DNA of 8,770 nt from an uncultured Verrucomicrobiota bacterium. GTDB taxonomy: Bacteria; Verrucomicrobiota; Kiritimatiellia; RFP12; UBA1067. The first letter of the stretch is position 1. Every line of letters begins with the position of its first letter. The DNA is taken from contig CAMNLN010000135.1 in NCBI GenBank assembly GCA_946543025.1, positions 1 through 8,770 on the forward strand. The letters are read 5' to 3'. A model generated the notes under the pieces. The model was not told the DNA's origin and made no database searches. It was given only the letters and a program-made list of their open reading frames with translations. This document shows, piece after piece, positions 1-5,675 of this stretch. Made by a program: the position numbers and the translations under genes.

Positions 1-1392
1 GCGGCGTTCTACGAGGCGACGGGCGACGTGCGCGCGAAGCGGGCGATGGAGTGGGCGTTCGCGAACGAGGAGATCGCGCGGCGCATGGGCGGTAGCGCGA
101 CGTTCGAGAGCGGATGCGTGGAGGTGGCGCGCGTGACGGGAAGCGGCAAGGTACGCGCCTGCGCGGAAATCGCCGCCAAGATGCTGAAGGAGACGTCGCA
201 GTACGCGAAGCCGCCCGCGCCGTGGCTGCCGGAGACGCTCTGGACGCGCCGTGCGGCGCAGAACGCCCTCAAGATGCCCACGCGCCACGGCGTGTTCTGT
301 GCCGAGCAGCTGCTCAGCGTGTGGCGCGCGTGGCAGCTCACGGGCGACGCGAGCCTGCGCGACGCGGTGCTGGCGTGGTACGCGTTCCTCGACAAGAACT
401 GCCGCCAGCCGTACGGCCTGACGATGATGGACGAGGAGTGGGGCTGGTCCGGGGCGAAGCGCGGCACGGAGACGTGCGACGTGGCCGCCGAGACGTTCAC
501 GCGCATCAACATCCTCGCAGGAACGGGCGACGGGAAGTGGGGCGACGACGTGGAGCGCGTGCAGTTCAACGCGGCGCCGGCGTGCGTCTCGCGCGACTTC
601 AGGCGGCACGTCTACTTCCAGCTGCCGAACCGCGCGGGATTGCCGGGCGAGGCGAAGGGACTGTCGTGTCCGTACGACAGCCAGTGCGAGTACCGCGAGT
701 CGAAGCAATGGCCGCTCTGCTGCGTGGCGGCGCTCAACAAGGTGCTGCCGAACTACATCCAGGCGATGTGGATGAAGACGGAGGACGGCGTGGCGGCGAC
801 GGCGTACGGCCCCTGCACGTTCGAGACGAAGCTCGCGGGCGGGCGTGCGGCGTTTACGGAGAAGACGGACTATCCCTTCTCCGAGACGGTGGAGATCGTG
901 GTGGACGAGGCACCTGCGGCGTCGTTTCCGCTCCTGGTTCGTCTGCCGGGCTGGTGCGAGAACCCCTCCATCGAGTTGAACGGGAAACCCGTCGCGGCGA
1001 AGGCCGAGCGTGGCTTCGCGCGGCTCGCGCGCGAATGGAAGAAGGGCGACGTGGTGCGCCTCGCGTTCCCGATGGAACCGCGCGTGGAGATCGTGCGGGA
1101 CATGAACGACATGGGACGGCGGCGCGCGGTCGTGTCGCTCGGGCCGCTCCTGATGGCGTATGCGTATCCGGCGAAGGACGACAACACGATCGTCGGCGAC
1201 GCGACGGAGCCGGTTCTCGATCCGGCGTCCGTGCCGGGCGCGCAGGTGACGCGCAAGGCGATGCCGGCCGTGTGGGACTGGCCGCTCGACGCACCCGTGA
1301 AGCTGGTGGCGAAGGATGCCGCCGGAAAGCCGCTCAAGCTCGTGCCCTACGGCTGCACGAAGCTCCGCGTTTCCATGTTCCCGGTGGAGTGA
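1..1392 (+). CDS. GH127/DUF1680-family glycoside hydrolase, 5'-truncated by window edge
   Basis: The reading frame is open from base 1 to a TGA at 1390-1392, giving 463 residues; the true start lies outside the window. The first in-frame start-type codon (GTG at 28) is not a credible start because coding continues upstream of it. The family is known for beta-L-arabinofuranosidases, which have an alpha/alpha-barrel catalytic domain followed by beta-sandwich domains. Visible here is the Zn-thiolate signature: an E-T-C motif (Glu157, Cys159 of the partial protein) and a Cys240-Cys241 pair, matching the Glu/Cys/Cys/Cys zinc site of Bifidobacterium HypBA1, in which the first Cys of the pair is the nucleophile. 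Glu145 or Glu146 is a candidate acid/base. The beta-sandwich part begins near residue 290 and includes a typical 'LVRLPGWCENPSIELNGKPV' stretch. Substrate is not determined; other DUF1680 members act on other sugars. It lies 10 bases upstream of ispE and may be cotranscribed. No signal peptide can be judged. Confidence 0.85.
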   Translation, partial: AAFYEATGDVRAKRAMEWAFANEEIARRMGGSATFESGCVEVARVTGSGKVRACAEIAAKMLKETSQYAKPPAPWLPETLWTRRAAQNALKMPTRHGVFCAEQLLSVWRAWQLTGDASLRDAVLAWYAFLDKNCRQPYGLTMMDEEWGWSGAKRGTETCDVAAETFTRINILAGTGDGKWGDDVERVQFNAAPACVSRDFRRHVYFQLPNRAGLPGEAKGLSCPYDSQCEYRESKQWPLCCVAALNKVLPNYIQAMWMKTEDGVAATAYGPCTFETKLAGGRAAFTEKTDYPFSETVEIVVDEAPAASFPLLVRLPGWCENPSIELNGKPVAAKAERGFARLAREWKKGDVVRLAFPMEPRVEIVRDMNDMGRRRAVVSLGPLLMAYAYPAKDDNTIVGDATEPVLDPASVPGAQVTRKAMPAVWDWPLDAPVKLVAKDAAGKPLKLVPYGCTKLRVSMFPVE

Positions 1393-1402
1393 GGGGCGAC
1401 GC

Positions 1403-2338
1403 ATGACGATCGCCGCACACGCGAAGGTCAACTTCACCCTTGAGGTGCTGGGCGTGCGCCCGGACGGGTACCACGACCTGCGGTCGGCGGTCGTGCCGGT
1501 TTCGCTGGCGGACGAGGTGACCCTGGAACCGGCGGATGAGGTGACGCTGGTGATGGATTGGTGCGGCGGTCGCGGGGCGACCGCCCTACCGTGGCGGTCA
1601 CGCGGGACGCGTGACCCTACCGGCGGGACGCGAGACACAACTGTCGAGACTGAGGACAACTTGGCGGTGCGGGCGGCGCGGCTTATGCAGCGCGTAAGCG
1701 GGAAGAATGACGGGGTTACAATCACCCTTGAGAAGCGCATTCCCGTAGGTGGCGGGCTGGGCGGCGGCTCGGCCGACGCGGCGGCGGTTATGAACGGCCT
1801 CAACGAGATGTGGGGGCTGGGCATGCCCCGAAAGGAACTGGCGACGCTTGGCGCGGGGATCGGGAGCGACGTTCCTGCGCTCGTCCTCGGCGGGACCGTC
1901 CTCATGGAAGGCCGCGGCGAGCGGGTGGATTGGCTGGATGGCTGCGAGACGCGAGACGCGCGACAGGATGGCTTTCATCTTGTGTTGGCGAATCCGGGTG
2001 TGTTCTGTTCCACGCCTGAAATCTTCAAGGCGTTCGATACCCCCTTGCCGAACCGCCCCGAAATACTCTATAATATGCGCCTTGCGATGCAGGCTGGCGA
2101 CGGCGCGGCCGTGGCGCGGGCGCTCCAGAACGATCTGGAGACGACGGCGACGCGGTTGTATCCGGAGATAGAAGCAGCTCGGCAGCGGCTGGAAGCGGCC
2201 GGATGCCTGGGCGCGTCGATGAGCGGCAGCGGCGCGACGGTCTTTGGGATCGCGCGCGACGCGGCGGAGGCCGGCCGAATCGCGAGAGAACTTGAGGCGG
2301 AGGATCTTTGGTCCGTCGCCGTCGAGACTGTCCGGTGA
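1403..2338 (+). CDS. ispE: 4-diphosphocytidyl-2-C-methyl-D-erythritol kinase (IspE) with two internal insertions
   Basis: Cytoplasmic GHMP-family kinase that phosphorylates CDP-methylerythritol with ATP in the MEP isoprenoid pathway. The ATG at 1403 follows a purine-rich GAGGGG at 1391-1396 and begins the conserved 'AHAKVNFTLEV' (Lys8 is the catalytic-site lysine). DGYH is at residues 21-24, the glycine-rich ATP loop PVGGGLGGGSADAA at 114-127, the catalytic Asp156 in GSDVP, and the C-terminal GHMP motif in GASMSGSGATVFG. The length is 311 residues against 283 for E. coli IspE. By eye the excess sits in two places: about 23 extra residues between the N-terminal strand region and the TEDNLAVRAA helix (about residues 54-80, holding the tandem hairpin repeat), and about 8 extra residues near 180-188 (the 7-base tandem repeat). 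Both keep the frame, and all catalytic motifs are intact, so the enzyme is probably active. Its stop codon lies inside the following tRNA gene. Confidence 0.96.
   Translation: MTIAAHAKVNFTLEVLGVRPDGYHDLRSAVVPVSLADEVTLEPADEVTLVMDWCGGRGATALPWRSRGTRDPTGGTRDTTVETEDNLAVRAARLMQRVSGKNDGVTITLEKRIPVGGGLGGGSADAAAVMNGLNEMWGLGMPRKELATLGAGIGSDVPALVLGGTVLMEGRGERVDWLDGCETRDARQDGFHLVLANPGVFCSTPEIFKAFDTPLPNRPEILYNMRLAMQAGDGAAVARALQNDLETTATRLYPEIEAARQRLEAAGCLGASMSGSGATVFGIARDAAEAGRIARELEAEDLWSVAVETVR
1565..1621 (+). repeat. Tandem palindromic mini-repeat inserted in frame within ispE
   Basis: Two related units lie side by side. Unit 1 is a perfect 9-bp stem, GGCGGTCGC (1565-1573), 3-base loop GGG, GCGACCGCC (1577-1585). 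Unit 2 has the 9-bp stem GGTCACGCG (1596-1604), loop GGA, CGCGTGACC (1608-1616). Both units open with GGCGGTC (1565, 1593) and close with CCTACC (1585-1590, 1616-1621). The core is 57 bases, exactly 19 codons. It falls where IspE is about 23 residues longer than the E. coli enzyme. This resembles in-frame palindromic elements such as Rickettsia RPEs in style, but no relationship is claimed. No other copy is seen in this window. Confidence 0.8.
1944..1964 (+). repeat. Three tandem 7-base repeats (GCGAGAC) in ispE
   Basis: GCGAGAC at 1944-1950, GCGAGAC at 1951-1957 and GCGCGAC at 1958-1964, the last with one mismatch. The 21 bases add seven residues (about CETRDAR, 181-187) in a surface-like loop where E. 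coli IspE is about 8 residues shorter. The same 7-mer also occurs at 1630-1636, next to the hairpin insertion. Confidence 0.6.
2045..2074 (+). promoter_or_regulatory. Candidate promoter inside ispE, upstream of tRNA-Gln
   Basis: TTGCCG (2045-2050), an 18-base spacer and a perfect TATAAT (2069-2074) lie within ispE codons. The -10 hexamer is unusual in G+C-rich coding DNA. It would start transcription near 2081, about 250 bases before the tRNA, and could supply tRNA-Gln independently of full-length ispE mRNA. It may equally be chance from the codons for YNM. Confidence 0.35.
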
Positions 2339-2402
2339 TGTAATGGCAGCATAGGGGTTTTTGATACCCTTCGAGGTGGTTCGAATCCACCCCGGACAAC
2401 CA
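2329..2402 (+). tRNA. tRNA-Gln (anticodon TTG), CCA encoded
   Basis: A full cloverleaf can be folded by hand. Acceptor stem TGTCCGG (2329-2335) pairs perfectly with CCGGACA (2392-2398), with discriminator A2399 and encoded CCA 2400-2402. D arm: ATG/CAT with loop TAATGGCAG. Anticodon stem GGGGT/ACCCT (2354-2358, 2366-2370) has one G-T pair at its base; the loop TTTTGAT gives anticodon TTG at 2361-2363, which decodes CAA and, by wobble, CAG. T arm: GGTGG/CCACC with loop TTCGAAT. The first ten bases are shared with the 3' end of ispE. An ispE/tRNA-Gln neighbourhood is also known in Pseudomonas (lolB-ispE-tRNA-Gln-prs). Confidence 0.95.
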
Positions 2403-2437
2403 TAAAAAACGACGGCAAAGAGGTCGTCTGCAAACAT

Positions 2438-2466
2438 TTGACATGGTCTGCGGATTGTGCGATAAT
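2438..2466 (+). promoter_or_regulatory. Sigma-70-type promoter, predicted leaderless transcript
   Basis: Perfect -35 TTGACA (2438-2443), a 17-base spacer and -10 GATAAT (2461-2466, 5 of 6 consensus). The normal start distance puts +1 at about 2473, the A of the ATG of the membrane/coiled-coil gene. No Shine-Dalgarno sequence precedes that ATG, so initiation is predicted to be leaderless. It lies in the 70-base gap after tRNA-Gln. Confidence 0.8.
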
Positions 2467-2472
2467 TGCCTT

Positions 2473-3552
2473 ATGAATTCTCTGACTTCCTTTTCGCAGC
2501 CGAAGATTCAGCCGCAGGACGGCCAATCATCTTCCGATGGCGTCGATCCTGCGGCGCTCATCGCCGCCCGCAAGGCAGCGGTGGCCCGCAACCGGCGGCA
2601 GGCCGCGCGTATCTCGTTGCTGCAGGATGTTTTGCGTATTATTGGCTTGCTTGCGCTTATTGCCGGTGTCGCCTGGTTCTCGCATCTGAAACATCGGCAG
2701 CACATGGAGGAGGAACGCCAGAAGGCAGAACACGAACGAACGGTACAGATCGCGCGCGAGAAAGAGCGGGAGGCGGAAGCTGCGCGACAGGAAGCCCGGC
2801 GAAAGGTTCAGATGGAGGCTAAGCGAGCCGCTGAGGAAGAGGCTCGGCGGCGAGAAGAAGAGAAAAGACGACTTGCAGAACAGAAGGCCGAGGCGCTACG
2901 CATCCAGCAGGCCAACGTCAAGCGTTATCAGGCCGCACTTGATCGATTCAAAGGTGCAGTGCTCGACCTGCTTGCGGCGGCACCGCCGTCGGACTTGCCT
3001 GCGAAAGTCTCACATGAAACCTGGTTCTCCTGCCTCCTGCCTGGTGGTCGTAAGGGCATCGTGCTTTACGAGGTATTTGCATCTCCTGGACAAAGCCTTC
3101 GTGTCTCGCGTCTTGAGGCTGAAGGTAATGCCGAGGAAATCCCGATCGAGGATTTCAACCGTCAGGTGGCGAGAAGCCCCTATTTGCTGTCCAAGGGATC
3201 GTACTGCTACTATAATCCGGCCAACAGAAAACGATGGGAGTTGCGCGTACCCGTCCTCGCCGAAGGGGAAACGCTGGATCCGTCCCGTGAAGACTTTAGG
3301 GATCTCTACGACTTCGTACGCCGGATGAACCTCGTGACGTCCGCGCTTGCCTACGATGTGTTTTTTCGCGATTTCGGCGGCGGCGAGACGCGTATACTGT
3401 CCGTTCCGTTCGGCGGGACATTCACGCGGAACGGCGTGCAACGGGGACTGCAATCCTTGGATAGCTCGCAGCGGCGGCAGAACGACGCCGCCTTGCGCGA
3501 ACGTCTGGAACAGGGAAGCCTCATAATCCGCCGAGGGGGAGCGAAACGATGA
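2473..3552 (+). CDS. Single-pass membrane protein with long charged coiled coil, unknown function
   Basis: A 359-residue protein that I do not recognise as a named family. Visible layout: polar N-terminus (1-45) with Lys/Arg just before the membrane, one hydrophobic segment at about 48-70, then about 80 residues (77-158) of Glu/Lys/Arg/Ala-rich heptad-like sequence, as in TolA-type stalks, then a globular C-terminal part (about 160-359). The positive residues before the segment suggest cytoplasm-in, with stalk and C-terminal domain outside, but this is inference. The ATG at 2473 is preferred over the in-frame ATG at 2443 because the latter overlaps the -35 box. The stop overlaps the pilT start (ATGA, 3549-3552), so the two are probably translated together and this protein may act with the ATPase in a pilus or envelope machine. 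Base composition is visibly less G+C-rich than the glycosidase gene. Confidence 0.85.
   Translation: MNSLTSFSQPKIQPQDGQSSSDGVDPAALIAARKAAVARNRRQAARISLLQDVLRIIGLLALIAGVAWFSHLKHRQHMEEERQKAEHERTVQIAREKEREAEAARQEARRKVQMEAKRAAEEEARRREEEKRRLAEQKAEALRIQQANVKRYQAALDRFKGAVLDLLAAAPPSDLPAKVSHETWFSCLLPGGRKGIVLYEVFASPGQSLRVSRLEAEGNAEEIPIEDFNRQVARSPYLLSKGSYCYYNPANRKRWELRVPVLAEGETLDPSREDFRDLYDFVRRMNLVTSALAYDVFFRDFGGGETRILSVPFGGTFTRNGVQRGLQSLDSSQRRQNDAALRERLEQGSLIIRRGGAKR
3533..3541 (+). promoter_or_regulatory. Strong ribosome binding site for pilT
   Basis: GAGGGGGAG ends 7 bases before the ATG at 3549. It fixes the start and shows that this genome uses classical Shine-Dalgarno initiation inside operons, in contrast with the SD-less starts at operon heads in this window. 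Confidence 0.7.
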
Positions 3553-4661
3553 TTCCCGCCCTTGAAAACCTCTTCGCGTACTGCGCGGCGTTCAGGGCGA
3601 GCGACATACATCTGTCGGTCGACGAGCCGCCACGCTTTCGCGTGCAGGGCCGGCTTTCGCCTCGTCCTGATTTTGAGCCTCTCGATGCGCGTACAGTTGA
3701 TGAAATCGCGATGGAACTCGGATTGTACACGTTGCCGCTCGGATGCCCCGACGGCACGGAGCTTGTGCGCAAGACGCTTGTTCGTGACGGCGCCATCGAC
3801 GGGGCCGTGACCGCCCCTGACGGGCAACGCTATCGTTTCAACCTTTTCCGGCAGCAAGGACGCACATCCGTCGCGTTGCGTCGTCTCGATGGCACGTTCA
3901 AGTCGTTGTCCGAACTTGGGTTGCCACCGCGCATCGCCGATTTCAGCCAGGAACGCGATGGGCTTGTTATCGTTACGGGGCCGACCGGAAGCGGTAAATC
4001 AACGACGCTTGCCACGCTTATCAACAACATCAATATGGCGCGAGAATGTTTCGTCGTGACAATCGAAGACCCGATTGAATTCGAACATAAGTCGTCTCGC
4101 GCGCTCGTCAACCAGCGGCAGGTCGGACGCGATGCGCGTGGCTTCAACGAAGCCTTGGTGGAAGCGATGCGTCAGGACCCGGACGTGATTCTTGTCGGCG
4201 AGATGCGCGATATGGAGACGGCACGAACCGCCTTGCGCGCATCCGAAACGGGGCACCTCGTCTTTACTACGCTCCACGCAGGCGATTGCGTCGGCGCCAT
4301 TGAACGACTCGTCGCAGTGTTTCCGGCGGACGAGCAGTCTTCTGTGCGACACCAGTTGGCGATGGTGCTTCGAGGCATCGTGGCGCAGCATTTGCTGCCT
4401 TCCGCCGACGGCACTCGTCGTCATGCGGTCACGGAGGTTTTGGTCAACACTTCGGGAGTCGCGAACCTCATAGCGACTGGGCGCACGGCGCAGATACCCT
4501 CAGCTATCGAGACAGGAGGCGATGTGGGCATGCGGTCGATTGAGGAATCTCTTGCCTCGCTGCTGGTCACAGGTGCCATCACGGAACGTGCGGCATACAT
4601 GCTCACGCGCAATCCTGAAAGTCTCCAGCGCCGCATCTACGGCATGGAGGAAGAAGAGTGA
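3549..4661 (+). CDS. pilT: PilT-type twitching motility / secretion hexameric ATPase
   Basis: A 370-residue cytoplasmic ATPase of the GspE/PilT secretion superfamily. PilT members depolymerise type IV pili and drive retraction. Seen in order: the N-terminal ASDIHLS motif (17-23) with PPRFRVQGRL, Walker A GPTGSGKS (144-151, Lys150), Asp box VTIEDPIEFEH (170-180), Walker B DPDVILVGEMRD (210-221, Glu218), and His box TGHLVFTTLHAGD (234-246). The C-terminal end (GMRSIEESLASLL...ITERAAYMLTRNPESLQRRI) follows the PilT pattern rather than PilB/GspE, and there is no four-Cys zinc motif as in GspE/PilB. The length is normal for PilT/PilU. An insertion-like segment (about 60-92) makes the N-terminal domain differ from textbook PilT, so a PilU-like or specialised paralogue is possible. 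No pilin or pilus assembly genes are in the window. It shares an ATGA overlap with the coiled-coil membrane protein. Confidence 0.9.
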   Translation: MIPALENLFAYCAAFRASDIHLSVDEPPRFRVQGRLSPRPDFEPLDARTVDEIAMELGLYTLPLGCPDGTELVRKTLVRDGAIDGAVTAPDGQRYRFNLFRQQGRTSVALRRLDGTFKSLSELGLPPRIADFSQERDGLVIVTGPTGSGKSTTLATLINNINMARECFVVTIEDPIEFEHKSSRALVNQRQVGRDARGFNEALVEAMRQDPDVILVGEMRDMETARTALRASETGHLVFTTLHAGDCVGAIERLVAVFPADEQSSVRHQLAMVLRGIVAQHLLPSADGTRRHAVTEVLVNTSGVANLIATGRTAQIPSAIETGGDVGMRSIEESLASLLVTGAITERAAYMLTRNPESLQRRIYGMEEEE

Positions 4662-4688
4662 CCGCATTGCTCAGGCAGGGGCAAGAAG

Positions 4689-5675
4689 TCAAGACTCAAC
4701 GGTCGCATGCTGATTGAGAAAGGGCGTGGCGGCGGACTGGAGTTCGGCAAGGGTGTGGATGTCGTTGAGCTGGCGGCGGAACGTGGCCACGTTGGGGCGG
4801 CCTCTGAAGTAGTGGAAGAGATGCGTCCGTACGAATCCCAGCAGGTAGTCGCCGAGCGGGGGCACATGGTCGTTTGGGAATCGTCGCGAAAGCTGCGCGT
4901 GAAGCTCGATCAGGTTGGCGACATGGTCTTGGAACACGGCGTTCTGGCGCGCAACGAGGACATCTCCGGAAGGAGTTTCGCCGCCGGACTTCAAGTCTCC
5001 GAAGAGCCACGGGTTCTTGAGCGCGGCGCGCCCGATCATGATGGCGGAAACGCCGGTCAGTGCCATCAGGTCGGCCGTCGAGCGGTCGTAGACGTTGCCG
5101 TTTCCAGTAATCGGAATCTTGGCGCGCCGGACGAGTTCGGCGATGAGGTCGTAGTGGATTTCGCCGCCGTGCTTCTGCGAGGTGAAGCGGCCGTGGAGGG
5201 TCAGTCCCGCGCAGCCGGTCGATTCGGCGGCGTCGAGAAGCTCGAACATGACGACCTTGTCGGGCGACGGGCCGGGGCGCGTCTTGAGCGTGACAGGCAG
5301 GTTCGTCTCAGCGCGGATGGCCGCCAGGCAGTCGCGGACAACCTGCGGATTCCGTATCATCGCCGCGCCGTCGCCGCCCTGGACGATGCGCGGCATCGGG
5401 CAACCGGCGTTGAGGTCGATGGAGACGAATCTCTTGAGGGCGGTCACCTCGCGCGCCGCGAAGGCCAGCTCGTCTGGAATGTGTCCGAACAGCTGACAGG
5501 CGACCGGACCTTCGCCAGGCAAGACCTCCAACAGGTGGCGCGTGGGCGAAGAGCCGTGCGCGAGGGCGGCGGCGCTGACCATCTCCGTGTAAGTGAGGTC
5601 GGCTCCGAAGCCGTGGCAGAGTCTGCGGAAGGCTGCGTTCGTGTAGTCGGCGAGCGGCGCGAGGACGTATTTCAT
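4689..5675 (-). CDS. dus: tRNA-dihydrouridine synthase (Dus family)
   Basis: A 328-residue FMN-dependent enzyme that reduces specific uridines in tRNA to dihydrouridine in the cytoplasm. Seen: N-terminal VLAPLADYTNAAFRRLC, as in the TIM barrel of Dus enzymes; LNAGCP with the catalytic Cys92; GGDGAAMIRNP; TLKTRPG (Lys131); TLHGR (His161); GNGNVYD (191-197) for FMN phosphate binding; and IMIGRAALKNPWLF. The C-terminal helical part is present and the length is normal. Which Dus subgroup (A, B, C or bacterial DusB-like) it belongs to is not settled by eye, though N-x-GCP and GRAA..NPW look DusB-like. The ATG overlaps the stop of the upstream lipoprotein gene (ATGA on the minus strand), so the two should be cotranscribed. 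It converges on pilT with 27 bases between the stops and no clear terminator. Confidence 0.92.
   Translation of the reverse strand: MKYVLAPLADYTNAAFRRLCHGFGADLTYTEMVSAAALAHGSSPTRHLLEVLPGEGPVACQLFGHIPDELAFAAREVTALKRFVSIDLNAGCPMPRIVQGGDGAAMIRNPQVVRDCLAAIRAETNLPVTLKTRPGPSPDKVVMFELLDAAESTGCAGLTLHGRFTSQKHGGEIHYDLIAELVRRAKIPITGNGNVYDRSTADLMALTGVSAIMIGRAALKNPWLFGDLKSGGETPSGDVLVARQNAVFQDHVANLIELHAQLSRRFPNDHVPPLGDYLLGFVRTHLFHYFRGRPNVATFRRQLNDIHTLAELQSAATPFLNQHATVES

Noticed and set aside
114..1406. Second plus-strand frame overlapping the GH127 gene
   Set aside because: Arg-rich low-complexity translation typical of a +1 shadow; the GH127 frame holds all conserved motifs.
2409..2427. Possible terminator after tRNA-Gln (ACGAC...GTCGT)
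   Set aside because: Only a 5-bp stem with a 9-base loop and no following T run; too weak to call.
4662..4688. Bidirectional terminator between convergent pilT and dus
   Set aside because: No useful inverted repeat or T/A tract in the 27-base gap.
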